Below, in pieces: positions 7,327 to 16,092 of a stretch of DNA of 41,542 nucleotides (positions within the stretch are counted from its first letter, which is position 1; every line of letters begins with the position of its first letter). The DNA is from Chloroflexota bacterium. GTDB lineage: Bacteria; Chloroflexota; Anaerolineae; Promineifilales; Promineifilaceae. Location of the stretch: NCBI GenBank assembly GCA_020628815.1, contig JAHDEN010000039.1, positions 1-41,542 of the forward strand, given 5' to 3'. The notes under the pieces are model-generated. The model was not told the DNA's origin. It searched no databases and was given only the letters and a program-made list of their open reading frames with translations. A program made the translations under genes and the position numbers.

Positions 7327-8247
7327 TCAGCCAAACTTCATTTCAAAATCAGCCAGCACCGTCATCATATCATCAAAACGTGGATTCTTTTCCTCGTAAA
7401 CAACGCCATTTTTCTCAATCGGCGCATCTAAAACGATGTTAGGATGTGTCACATTTTCAGCCTCAGCCATTCTGAAAAAACTAAACCGCTCAGGATCAGC
7501 CACACACTGCAACGCTTCAATCCCAGCGATATCGGCCCGGCCGTCACCTTCCCAGTGGGCAGCAAAAACCGGTTTTGGATACAGATTTTTAGGACCAAAT
7601 GTTTCCAGTAGGTCTTCCCCTTCTTCGATCAACTTTCCAAGTTCATGCGCCCCATCCATATCAACATGGCTGTACCGGTATGGGTCGTCTGAGATAAGTG
7701 GCTTATTGAAATCTGCAATTTCATCAATAAACGCCAGCCGCATGGCCCATTCTTTTAGCTCACCAACGACATCAAATGGTCCGCCCCCTTTTAAATCAAG
7801 CGCGGCCGCAAATAAATAAACAGCACCGTTAACCCTTTTATCGGTTGCCCCCATCAAAAAGCTAAGCAATCCACCGGTAGAAAGCCCCCCAACCGAAACT
7901 GTCTCTGATCGCTGACTGGCATACTCAATCGCAAAGCTAACATTCTCTTTCCAAACGATATGTGACACCTTTTCCATACCCGCCGGTTCTTTTAAGCCAT
8001 GCCCTTGTAGTAGTGGCAGATAAACGTCATAGCCCAGCTTTTCAAAAAAGGCGCGGCCGATGGCGCTCATAAAATACGGAGAGTCCCTTAAACCATGTGC
8101 CAGCACAATCGCTTTACTGGCTGGCTTAGACTGCAACATGATCTGCGGATGGCACCCATCACGTATCGCGTCAGAAGACAGGTTGGAAAATCGCTTGTAG
8201 TAGTCGTGCCATTCGGCCGAGGGAAATTGATAGGTTGATTGGGTCAT
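7327..8247 (-). CDS. Alpha/beta hydrolase (esterase/lipase-like)
   Basis: 306 residues. The oxyanion segment LAHGLRDSPYF (49-59) and nucleophile elbow GLSTGG with Ser123 mark a serine alpha/beta hydrolase of the carboxylesterase/monoacylglycerol lipase kind. A candidate acid lies in HWEGDGRADI and the His in ENVTHPNIVLD near the C-terminus. No signal peptide, so it acts in the cytoplasm. Physiological substrate unknown. It is flanked on both sides by nearly identical terminators, so it is probably a single-gene unit. Confidence 0.85.
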   Translation of the reverse strand: MTQSTYQFPSAEWHDYYKRFSNLSSDAIRDGCHPQIMLQSKPASKAIVLAHGLRDSPYFMSAIGRAFFEKLGYDVYLPLLQGHGLKEPAGMEKVSHIVWKENVSFAIEYASQRSETVSVGGLSTGGLLSFLMGATDKRVNGAVYLFAAALDLKGGGPFDVVGELKEWAMRLAFIDEIADFNKPLISDDPYRYSHVDMDGAHELGKLIEEGEDLLETFGPKNLYPKPVFAAHWEGDGRADIAGIEALQCVADPERFSFFRMAEAENVTHPNIVLDAPIEKNGVVYEEKNPRFDDMMTVLADFEMKFG

Positions 8248-8401
8248 TCTTTAATCTGCTCCTTGCTTAGTGTTTACGTACACTTGTTTCCTAAAAACAA
8301 GGTTTATAGTACCTCAGTAATTTTGATTCTGTCTCTTCACATTCTTTAAAAACTTATCATCCGTACTCGAGTAAAAATCAAATTGAGAGTTACAAAATAA
8401 T

Positions 8402-8441
8402 AAAAAAGGGCGATGTGAGTTTAAATTCACATCGCCCTTTT
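8402..8441. terminator. Intrinsic terminator, copy 2 (after ssb)
   Basis: GGGCGATGTGA (8408-8418) pairs with TCACATCGCCC (8427-8437), with A and T runs outside. The stem is the same as in the terminator at 7227-7268, and both are followed by an AACCTGATxAATCAG palindrome. It lies 53 bp beyond the ssb stop on the minus strand. Confidence 0.85.
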
Positions 8442-8493
8442 AAACCTGATAAATCAGATTCTATAGTTTAGCTGTGGGTGTTACCCCAATGAG

Positions 8494-8943
8494 CTAGAAC
8501 GGAATGTCATCTTCTTCAGATGCTCCGCCACCAGCTACGGCCGATCCGTCACCGTCATATCCAGGAGGTGTATATCCACCACCGCCGGTTGACTCGTTAC
8601 GACTGCTCAAGAACTTAACGTCGTTGGCCCGGATTTCAAAAGACGCTGCCATTGATCCATCTTGACGGCTCCACAAACGAGGTCCGCCTGTAGCTGCATC
8701 ACCTTGCAATGAGCCTTCAACCAAAACGCGACGACCTTTTGCAAGGTACTGGTTTGTGGTTTCTGCTTGGCGTCCCCAAACATTAACTCGGAACCAGAGC
8801 GTCTCTTCGTTTTTCTGTCCGTCTTTGCCTGACCACGCCCGGGTGGTCGCTACGCTAAAGCTGGTAACGGCGGTGCCGTCTGCCATATAACGCATTTCAG
8901 GGTCGCGCCCTAAATTTCCAACAATTGTGATTTTTTGATACAT
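8494..8943 (-). CDS. ssb: Single-stranded DNA-binding protein SSB
   Basis: 149 residues. An N-terminal OB fold (residues 1-105, starting MYQKITIVGNLGRDPEMRY) is followed by a short Gly-rich linker and the acidic tip EEDDIPF, the tail by which SSB recruits replication and repair proteins. Binds single-stranded DNA as a tetramer in replication, recombination and repair. AAGGAG lies 8 bases upstream of the start. A -10/-35 promoter with an adjoining LexA-type box is found about 85-125 bp upstream, pointing to damage induction. It stands alone, not in the usual rpsF-ssb-rpsR operon, so it may be one of several ssb copies. Confidence 0.96.
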   Translation of the reverse strand: MYQKITIVGNLGRDPEMRYMADGTAVTSFSVATTRAWSGKDGQKNEETLWFRVNVWGRQAETTNQYLAKGRRVLVEGSLQGDAATGGPRLWSRQDGSMAASFEIRANDVKFLSSRNESTGGGGYTPPGYDGDGSAVAGGGASEEDDIPF

Positions 8944-9026
8944 GATAGCTACTCCTTTATGTGCTAAATATACGTTCTAAATGCTACATGTTTTTAGGTT
9001 ATTGCCAACCAAATGTCAGCCTAATA

Positions 9027-9055
9027 ATTATAATGTAAGCAAACCCAAAAAACAA
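9027..9055 (-). promoter_or_regulatory. Promoter of ssb
   Basis: Read on the minus strand: -35 TTGTTT, 17-base spacer, -10 TATAAT. It would give a leader of roughly 75 bases before the ssb start. The LexA-type box lies directly against the -35 element. Confidence 0.6.
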
Positions 9056-9067
9056 GAACGAATGTTC
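9056..9067. promoter_or_regulatory. LexA-type SOS box upstream of ssb
   Basis: GAACGAATGTTC fits the Gram-positive/actinobacterial LexA consensus CGAACRNRYGTTYG at all positions but the first flanking base (A instead of C). It abuts the -35 hexamer of the ssb promoter, a position where a repressor would block polymerase. I saw no other GAAC-N4-GTTC site in front of a gene in the window. Confidence 0.6.
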
Positions 9068-9089
9068 GTTTTTCTCGAGGTGAGTTTTT

Positions 9090-9944
9090 CTAAGCCAACG
9101 CGATTAATACAACAGCGATCAAAGCCAATCCAACCCCGACCCACTGCAAAATCACTAAACGCTCGTTCAAAATAAATCGAGCCAAGAAAATAGTAGATGC
9201 TGGGTACAAAGACCCCATCACGGCCGCCACATCAAACCGGCCGGCCTGCGTTGCGATGATAAAAAACGCATTGCCCAGCGTATCAAAAACCCCAGCTAGC
9301 GCAATCGTGCCTAAGGTTCCCTTTTCCGGCCGTTTCAGCTGCCCCGTGGCCAGCCCTAAAATGCCAAATAACGAGACAGATGCGATGCGTGCTCCGACGA
9401 GGGGCCAAAAAACTGAGCCATCCTCAACTTGATCAACCAAAATAAAGAAGGCCGCAAATCCTGCTCCGGCTAAGAATGGAAATAAGAGCTCTTTTAGCTG
9501 AGGTCTGCCGCTCTCTTCGTCCAATGAGATAAAAAGTACGGCAGCTAAAGCGATAAAAAAGCCTAGTAAGCGAAGCCACGTTGGCAATCCATCAAAAACA
9601 GCACCCCACACAATGGGGATTGCGGCCGAAATCACCGCCGTCATTGGGGCAACAACACCCATACGGCCGTTGGCCAGCGCACGGTAAAACAGCATAAGCG
9701 CAGTAGCACCAGCAATACCGGCCGCGGCCCCCCAACCCCAATCGGCTAAAGATGGCAGTTGCTCTTCAGTTACCAACGCGGTAGTTAGCATCAACACACC
9801 ACCCACAAAGTGAGCACCGACAACGACTGTAAACGTGTTGTTCTTCTTGCTGGCTAGCCCGCCACAAAAGTCCCCCGCCCCAAAAATGAGCGACGAGAGT
9901 AATCCCCAAAAAAGTGTAGGCAAAATAGCTTGATCTAAAGTCAT
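9090..9944 (-). CDS. EamA/DMT-family transporter
   Basis: 284 residues from MTLDQAILPT; the frame is open 12 codons further but that stretch looks like leader sequence. About ten hydrophobic segments in two repeats of five, with the first GAGDFCGGLASKK and the second-half GSLYPASTIFLARF segments, fit the drug/metabolite transporter superfamily (EamA domains). Exports or imports small metabolites; the substrate is not readable. It is divergent from the kinase gene and lies upstream of ssb in the same direction, separated by the ssb promoter. Confidence 0.85.
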   Translation of the reverse strand: MTLDQAILPTLFWGLLSSLIFGAGDFCGGLASKKNNTFTVVVGAHFVGGVLMLTTALVTEEQLPSLADWGWGAAAGIAGATALMLFYRALANGRMGVVAPMTAVISAAIPIVWGAVFDGLPTWLRLLGFFIALAAVLFISLDEESGRPQLKELLFPFLAGAGFAAFFILVDQVEDGSVFWPLVGARIASVSLFGILGLATGQLKRPEKGTLGTIALAGVFDTLGNAFFIIATQAGRFDVAAVMGSLYPASTIFLARFILNERLVILQWVGVGLALIAVVLIALA

Positions 9945-10075
9945 ATTTAGAAGTAAAAAGTATAAAGTGGCCCGTAGCAAATAAACCCCTTGCTTATTAC
10001 CTGTTACTTATCGCAATTTAGAGCCTGTTTGTCCTATTTATTTATACCTATCGCCTGTTTTAAAATGGAACTAAC

Positions 10076-13000
10076 GTGCAACTACTTCAAAATCAACCCA
10101 CTCAAGAAATCATCAACGGCCGGTATAAACTACAGCATGAGATTGGCTCGGGTGGGATGGGGGTTGTCCTTGAGGCACAAGATCGTATTACGGGGCAATT
10201 GATCGCTCTTAAACGGGTTTATCTTAATCCAAACCAGCCGCTAACAGATTCACCTCCCCTACAAGACACGCGTGAAAAACTACGGATGATGCTTGCTAGA
10301 GAGTTTCAGATATTAGCAGGGTTGCGACACCCCAATATTATCAGTGTTCTTGACTATGGATTTGATGGGGATAAGAAACCGTTTTATACGATGAACTACC
10401 TGTCTGAAAGTCAGACATTTCTTGAAGCGGGAGCAACTCTAGACCTAGATAAAAAAATCAACTTATTAGAGCAGCTGCTGCAAGGGCTTGCCTATCTTCA
10501 TCGGCATGGCATTCTCCATCGAGACATTAAACCTGAAAATGTTCTTGTGACTGATGGGGTTGTACGATTGCTCGACTTTGGCCTGTCGCATAAAGCAAAC
10601 GACGACGAAGCGGTTGCGGGCTCACCTTTGTACTTGGCACCAGAGGTGGTGGAGTTAGAAGAGATTACTCAAGCCACCGACTTATTTTCAGTAGGCGTTC
10701 TTTTCTATCAGCTTCTTGTGGGCCTTCACCCATTTGGTGAGATGGACCTCTATTTTTTTGAGCGATTAACCAATAGCGAGCCGGATTGGTCGGCCGTAGA
10801 TCCATCTTGGCGCCCGCTCCTAAAATCTCTGTTAGCCAAACTGCCCGCCGACAGACCGCAATCTGCCAATGAAGTTCTAAATATGATTGCCGCAATCTTA
10901 GAGCGATCAGCGCCTCAAGAAACGGCCGAGATACGAGAAAGCTATCTGCAAGCTGCCACTTTTATCGGCCGAGAAGCCGAAGTTGCCAAGCTGTCCAAAG
11001 CCTTAAAGGATACAAAAAACGGACAAAGCTCAGCTTGGTTAATTGGAGGGGAAAGTGGCGTTGGCAAATCACGTTTGTTAGATGAGCTTCAAACGATGGC
11101 GATGGTTGACGGCTGGCAAGTCTGGCGCGGCCAAGCTGTAGAGAGTGGAGGATTACCCTATCAGTTATGGCGAGACATTGTGCCAAACTTAGTGTTAAAC
11201 ACAGACCTTTCCCCGATTGAATTAAGCATTTTAAAAGAAATCTCCCCATTTCTTGATCAGCTGCTCGATAAACCGATTCCGGAACTCGCATCATCACATG
11301 GTTCAGATGACCAAGATCGATTGGTATTAACTTTAATTGGGGCTCTAAAGCAGCAATCAAAATCAACACTGATTGTTTTTGAAGACATACATTGGGCTCA
11401 TGAAAGCATGGCCCCTATTAAGCAGATCGTAAACCTGATCAACCATCTGCCAAATGTGATGGCGGTTGCAACCTATCGTAGTGATGAGCGACCTGACATA
11501 CCGAGTGAACTGCCTGAAGCGCAAGAAATTGAGCTAAACCGTTTGAGCAATTCAGAGGTTCAACAGTTGAGCCAAGCGATGTTGGGCGATCGTGCATATG
11601 CACCAGAGGTTGTCTCTCTTGTGACTCAGGAAACTGAGGGAAATACGTTTTTCATAATCGAGGTCATGCGTGCTTTAGCAGAGGAGGCCGGGCAGCTAAA
11701 CGAAATCGGCCGTATGACTTTACCCGATGGGGTTTTAACCCATGGGATGGAGAATCTACTTCAGCGTCGGATCAAACGAATCCCATCTGCTGATCAAGAT
11801 ATCCTGCAAAAGGCGGCGGTAGCTGGCCGACAGTTAGATATCGCCCTGCTGACACAACTTGCACCTGAAAACGACCTATCCGGCTGGTTGCAGAGAGCGC
11901 TTGATGCCGCAGTCCTCTCTGTGAGAGATGACCAGTGGCTTTTTAGCCACGACAAGCTGCGTGAAACAATTTTAAATGGGCTAAATTCTAAAGAACATCA
12001 AGAACTCCATCGTGAAATCGCCCAAGGGCTTGAGCAACTATATCCAGATGATGAAAGTTACTATCAAACTTTGCTTGAACACTGGCACCATGCAGGTGAC
12101 CTAGATAAAGAGCTTTGGTATTTAGAGCCTGTAGCAAAAAATCTTGTGCGAGCATTTGCAGAGCTGACAAAGGCGGAGAAATTACTTACTCGTGGTTTAA
12201 GTCTGCTGCCTGAATCAGACCCTCGCCGGGTATCTTTGCTAAATTGGCTATCCTACACTTTATCGGAGCAGTTTGAATCACAACATCTTAAAAGGGGACT
12301 CAAGATAGCAGAGCAAGCAAAGACACTAGCAGAACAACTAAATGACACAAAAGGTCTTGCCACAAGTCTATATTATTTGGGAGATATTATTTTCGAGCTA
12401 GATAGCTCTAATACTCAAGCTAACAAATGTGTTCAAGAGAGTCTTAAATATGCCCGAGCGCTGGGTGATCAGCAGCAAATTAGTATCAATTTGTCTTTAC
12501 TGGGTGAAATCGCCCACCATCGTGGCAATGTCGATCTGGCAATTTCATATCATTCAGAGGCGATAACAATTTTTAAAGAAATTGATTATTTTTATGGATT
12601 AGGCTATTCGCTCGACCAGTTAGGGCAAGCGGTTGTCGTAAAAGGTGAGTATGAAACTGCAAGCCAATACTTAAATGAAAGTTATGAAGCATTCCAAGCG
12701 GGTGGCTACATACAGCGTCTTGGCTGGACCCTACTAAATGCGGCAAGCCCACAATTACTTTTGGGACAATACGACAAAGCTAAACATACGTTGAATCGAT
12801 GTCTAACCTATTTCCAGAAATATGGTGTTCAGGCAGGTAAGGCTTATACACAAAACAACCTAGGAAGAGTTGCCACTTTGACAGGTGATTATGAAGGTGC
12901 AAAGCTGTGTCTTCATGAAAGCAGTGAGATATTTAAATCAATCGGGTCAATTAGAAGTGTTGGATACAATTTGCTTCAGTTTGGCCTCCTATACGGTATT

Positions 13001-13456
13001 GAAGGTGATTTTGAAGAAGCAAAAAGATATTTAGAGGATGCCCTTGCTCTTTTTAAAGAGTTCAAAGACCTTCGCTTTATCGCTTACAGTAAAGCTCGCT
13101 TAAGTATCGTGACTATGGGTTCGGACCCTATTCTGGCACAAAGCTATTTGCATGAAGCATTAGAGCAGGCTCAATCCCTAAATATAGAACCTTGTATTTT
13201 AGAGTGTCTTTTTGGGACAGCTTTCATTTATCTGCGACAAGATAAGGTTATCGAAGCAGGCGAATTGGTGGGCTTAGCCATTCACCATCCAAACTCAAAT
13301 AAAGAAATTCAGCTTTGGCTCAAAGTTATATTACCTGAATTAGAGGAATATCTTACTGCTGAAGAGTTGGCTCAAGCAGTTGAAAATGGAAAATCTCTAG
13401 AGTTAGGGAAGGTTGTAGATTCGCTACTCACAGAAACAGCGTCAATTATTTCTTAA
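10076..13456 (+). CDS. Ser/Thr protein kinase fused to AAA ATPase and TPR repeats
   Basis: 1126 residues starting at GTG; the ATG at 10065 is out of frame. Kinase domain about 17-280: glycine loop GSGGMG (24-29), Lys46, HRDIKPEN (148-155), DFG (167-169) and SPLYLAPE, so it should be active. AAA_16/STAND-like ATPase from about residue 292: P-loop GGESGVGKS (324-332) and Walker B LIVFEDIHWA (around 432-441). TPR-rich C-terminal region from about 690 to 1090, built of ~40-residue pairs. Such proteins act as cytoplasmic signalling hubs; no DNA-binding domain or membrane span is seen, and the targets are unknown. Base use changes inside the gene: GGCCG words are frequent up to about 11830 and absent from the TPR part. 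The 3' end overlaps the convergent DtxR gene by four bases. Confidence 0.93.
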   Translation: MQLLQNQPTQEIINGRYKLQHEIGSGGMGVVLEAQDRITGQLIALKRVYLNPNQPLTDSPPLQDTREKLRMMLAREFQILAGLRHPNIISVLDYGFDGDKKPFYTMNYLSESQTFLEAGATLDLDKKINLLEQLLQGLAYLHRHGILHRDIKPENVLVTDGVVRLLDFGLSHKANDDEAVAGSPLYLAPEVVELEEITQATDLFSVGVLFYQLLVGLHPFGEMDLYFFERLTNSEPDWSAVDPSWRPLLKSLLAKLPADRPQSANEVLNMIAAILERSAPQETAEIRESYLQAATFIGREAEVAKLSKALKDTKNGQSSAWLIGGESGVGKSRLLDELQTMAMVDGWQVWRGQAVESGGLPYQLWRDIVPNLVLNTDLSPIELSILKEISPFLDQLLDKPIPELASSHGSDDQDRLVLTLIGALKQQSKSTLIVFEDIHWAHESMAPIKQIVNLINHLPNVMAVATYRSDERPDIPSELPEAQEIELNRLSNSEVQQLSQAMLGDRAYAPEVVSLVTQETEGNTFFIIEVMRALAEEAGQLNEIGRMTLPDGVLTHGMENLLQRRIKRIPSADQDILQKAAVAGRQLDIALLTQLAPENDLSGWLQRALDAAVLSVRDDQWLFSHDKLRETILNGLNSKEHQELHREIAQGLEQLYPDDESYYQTLLEHWHHAGDLDKELWYLEPVAKNLVRAFAELTKAEKLLTRGLSLLPESDPRRVSLLNWLSYTLSEQFESQHLKRGLKIAEQAKTLAEQLNDTKGLATSLYYLGDIIFELDSSNTQANKCVQESLKYARALGDQQQISINLSLLGEIAHHRGNVDLAISYHSEAITIFKEIDYFYGLGYSLDQLGQAVVVKGEYETASQYLNESYEAFQAGGYIQRLGWTLLNAASPQLLLGQYDKAKHTLNRCLTYFQKYGVQAGKAYTQNNLGRVATLTGDYEGAKLCLHESSEIFKSIGSIRSVGYNLLQFGLLYGIEGDFEEAKRYLEDALALFKEFKDLRFIAYSKARLSIVTMGSDPILAQSYLHEALEQAQSLNIEPCILECLFGTAFIYLRQDKVIEAGELVGLAIHHPNSNKEIQLWLKVILPELEEYLTAEELAQAVENGKSLELGKVVDSLLTETASIIS

Positions 13457-14118
13457 CCGGCCGAATCTGGTGTCACCCACATAGACTTTGTTAGCTCGCT
13501 CCCAACTACCTGTTCATCCCGGCCGATCCTGAGTCGCATTGGCCCATTAAACGGAGCCCGGCCAACAATTTCAAATGCCTCTCCCGGTTTTACGCCTAAC
13601 GTCGCCAAATATTGCAGCTTCTCAACATCATGTGTCCGGATCCGGCTAATCGCTCCCTTTTGCCCAACCCCCAAATTGTTGATGCAAGTATCATAAAAAT
13701 CCGGCATAACCCCATCAGAACTTGGAATCGGCTCCCCATGTGGACAGCGATCCGGCTGCCCAGCCATTTCTGCCATCCGCTCAGCCACCGAATCATTTAA
13801 ACCATGTCCTAATTCATGCGCGTGTTCATGGGCTTCACCCCATTCAAACCCCATCACATCAACTAAAAAGACTTCTAACACACGGTGGCGACGTAATTCT
13901 TTGACCGCTTCAGCTTCCCCACGCTCCGTCAGCTTCACACCCTCATAAGGCACATGAACCACAAGCCCTTCATTCCTCAACCGCTTTAACATACGCGGAA
14001 CGGCCGGTGGAGAAACCTCTAGCTTTTCAGCCAAGCTGGTTGTACTCACCATCGGTTCGTATTCTTGCAGCCGATAAATTTCGGCTAAGTATTCGCGCAT
14101 TGCGGCACTAAGTGACAT
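13453..14118 (-). CDS. DtxR/MntR-family metal-dependent repressor
   Basis: 221 residues in the full three-domain layout. An N-terminal winged helix (1-65; recognition region SPPAVPRMLKRLRNEGLV) is followed by a dimerisation and metal-binding domain with His78, Glu82, the cluster EAHEHAHE (95-102) and the family motif CPHGEPIP (125-132), and by a C-terminal SH3/FeoA-like domain (about 148-221). It should bind DNA when loaded with Fe(II) or Mn(II) and shut off metal uptake genes. An interrupted palindrome lies 13 bp in front of the start, possibly for autoregulation. The iron-type ABC ATPase at 15005 is a nearby candidate target. Confidence 0.92.
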   Translation of the reverse strand: MSLSAAMREYLAEIYRLQEYEPMVSTTSLAEKLEVSPPAVPRMLKRLRNEGLVVHVPYEGVKLTERGEAEAVKELRRHRVLEVFLVDVMGFEWGEAHEHAHELGHGLNDSVAERMAEMAGQPDRCPHGEPIPSSDGVMPDFYDTCINNLGVGQKGAISRIRTHDVEKLQYLATLGVKPGEAFEIVGRAPFNGPMRLRIGRDEQVVGSELTKSMWVTPDSAG

Positions 14119-14130
14119 AGTAAATTTATT

Positions 14131-14147
14131 CTAGCATATTTAGCTAG
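14131..14147. promoter_or_regulatory. Interrupted palindrome before the DtxR gene
   Basis: CTAGC-N7-GCTAG, overlapping a second palindrome AGCTAGCT (14142-14149), in an AT-rich leader just upstream of the regulator's start. Position and symmetry fit an autoregulatory operator; the sequence is only loosely like the TTAGG-type DtxR box. Confidence 0.35.
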
Positions 14148-14204
14148 CTGGATTGTTGCTTCATTAACCTAAATTTGGCAGCTTGTACGATCTTATAACC
14201 AAAT

Positions 14205-14891
14205 TCAAATTCTCGTTTCAGGTGAGTTTCTGGCTTCATTCACCACAGGGGCATGTGGAGATGGCTGGTTTTCATCCGATTCTGATTTCGATCGGGTTAC
14301 CACTTTGGGAGCAAATACATCAATATCCTGCCAGCCGGTTAAAACTTCTAAGCTCTTTGCTTCAAACGAGAAAATACCGCCACCACCAGGGAAATCGGGT
14401 GAATCAGCTAGAGAAATTTTATGCTTTTTAAGATGAGAGTATAAAAACGAGCCAACCGCCCCGTGAGTCATAATCACAATAGGGCCAGCGGTTTTATCAA
14501 ATTCAAGAATGCGATAGACCGTGGTCACCATCCGATATTGAGCTTCAATCGCAATCTCCCACCCATCAATGCTGTCATGCGGATATTCAAACAGCAATTT
14601 AGCGTTGTGATCGTGTTTTTCTCGCGGCAAATATCCGGTTGATGATCGATCTATCTCCCCAAGGGTTGGCACTTTAGCCACTTTTAACCCCAGTGGCTTA
14701 GCGATCATCCACGCCCCATCAAGTGCTTTTTGTTCATCACTTGAGTAAACGGCCGTCACTTGTTTAAGCAGCTGCCCGCTCATAATTCCAGCCATACGTT
14801 CACGCCCTCTAGCGGATAAAGGCCACTGAGGTACAGGCACATTGGGGTCGATTACGACATCTGGATGAGTGATGACATACACAGTTTTCAT
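14205..14891 (-). CDS. Histidine phosphatase superfamily protein (variant active site)
   Basis: 228 residues of the phosphoglycerate-mutase-like fold. His9 (ITHPDVV) corresponds to the phosphorylated histidine, but the usual RHG motif reads THP. The later SSPxxRA motif reads SSDEQKA, so the second conserved arginine is Lys. Glu79 (TLGEIDRS) and the second histidine His143 (MTHGAVG) are kept. Loss of both phosphate-holding arginines suggests weak or changed activity. The C-terminal ~30 residues are polar and probably disordered. It is divergent from the ABC ATPase gene. Confidence 0.82.
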   Translation of the reverse strand: MKTVYVITHPDVVIDPNVPVPQWPLSARGRERMAGIMSGQLLKQVTAVYSSDEQKALDGAWMIAKPLGLKVAKVPTLGEIDRSSTGYLPREKHDHNAKLLFEYPHDSIDGWEIAIEAQYRMVTTVYRILEFDKTAGPIVIMTHGAVGSFLYSHLKKHKISLADSPDFPGGGGIFSFEAKSLEVLTGWQDIDVFAPKVVTRSKSESDENQPSPHAPVVNEARNSPETRI

Positions 14892-15004
14892 ACGGCAATT
14901 TTAAGAGTCCCAGAGTAAGGTGACCTTTTTTATTATAATCTTCTTTTTAATTATGGTAAAAGTAGAGAATCCGCCTCTAAGAAATTATACTTTGGCTTCA
15001 TCTT

Positions 15005-16075
15005 ATGTCTGAAACCACTCTCCTGTGCGAAGGTCTGTCAAAATCATTTACGTCAGACAATCCCGTTGTCAACAATTTAGATTTAAACGTTAGCCAAGGG
15101 CAAATCTTGGCGTTGCTTGGCCCCAGTGGGTGCGGCAAAACAACTACGTTACGCCTGATGGCAGGGTTTGAAACACCTGACTCCGGCCGGATTTGTATTG
15201 CGGGCCAAACGGTTGCCCATGCTAACGGCCGCCAATCAGTTCTTTTACCACCTGAAAAAAGACGTGTCGGAATGGTTTTCCAAGACTATGCCATTTTCCC
15301 TCATCTATCAGTCGGGGAAAATGTCGCCTTCGGTATTCGTCGTCAGCCAAATGTCAAAGAGCGTGTCGCAGAAATGCTCGACTTTGTCGGACTTGCCAAT
15401 CTTTCAGACCGCATGCCGGCCGATTTATCGGGTGGGCAACAGCAGCGCGTCGCACTAGCGCGGGCACTTGCACCAGAACCGGCCGTTTTGCTAATGGATG
15501 AACCATTCTCAAATTTAGATGCCGCTCTGCGCAAGCAGGTTCGGCACGAAGTCCGCACACTTCTACGCAAAAGCAATACCACCGCGATTTTTGTAACGCA
15601 TGATCAAGAAGAAGCATTGTTTTTAGGCGATCACGTTGCGGTCATGAATCAGGGGCAAATTGAACAGATCGGCCCCCCAGAAATTATTTTTCATCTGCCA
15701 CGCACACGCTTTGTGGCAAACTTTATTGGCCAAGCGGATTTTGTACCGGGTGAAGTTACGGAGTCAGGGGTCGTCACAGCGATGGGCATTGTCCCTCAGT
15801 CGATCAATGCCGCTATTGGGTCTGGGGTGGATGTGGTCATTCGAGCCGACGATGTTTCGTTCAAAGAAGTAGATGAAACCACGAGCGACGGCCCAAACGG
15901 ACACATCGTTTCATCTCAGTTTGTAGGCATGAACTATGTTTACGAAATTGAGCTAACTGACGGCACGCGGGTCCATACAATTCAGCCCCACGTCCGTCGT
16001 ATTGCAGAAGGCACCCCGGTTCAGGCAGAATTTATTGCCGATCATCCGCTAGTTTGGTTTCAATCAAACGCTTAG
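15005..16075 (+). CDS. ABC transporter ATPase, iron/polyamine type (FbpC/PotA-like), with TOBE domain
   Basis: 356 residues. Walker A GPSGCGKT (39-46), Q-loop Gln93, signature LSGGQQQR (141-148), Walker B LLMDEP with Asp165/Glu166, and switch His199 are all intact. About 110 C-terminal residues form a TOBE-type regulatory domain. The highest likeness is to the Fe(III) and spermidine/putrescine import ATPases. No permease or binding-protein gene is next to it; its partners must be elsewhere. A link to iron is suggested, not shown, by the DtxR gene two genes upstream. Confidence 0.9.
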   Translation: MSETTLLCEGLSKSFTSDNPVVNNLDLNVSQGQILALLGPSGCGKTTTLRLMAGFETPDSGRICIAGQTVAHANGRQSVLLPPEKRRVGMVFQDYAIFPHLSVGENVAFGIRRQPNVKERVAEMLDFVGLANLSDRMPADLSGGQQQRVALARALAPEPAVLLMDEPFSNLDAALRKQVRHEVRTLLRKSNTTAIFVTHDQEEALFLGDHVAVMNQGQIEQIGPPEIIFHLPRTRFVANFIGQADFVPGEVTESGVVTAMGIVPQSINAAIGSGVDVVIRADDVSFKEVDETTSDGPNGHIVSSQFVGMNYVYEIELTDGTRVHTIQPHVRRIAEGTPVQAEFIADHPLVWFQSNA

Positions 16076-16092
16076 AATCGATCTCAGAGCCT

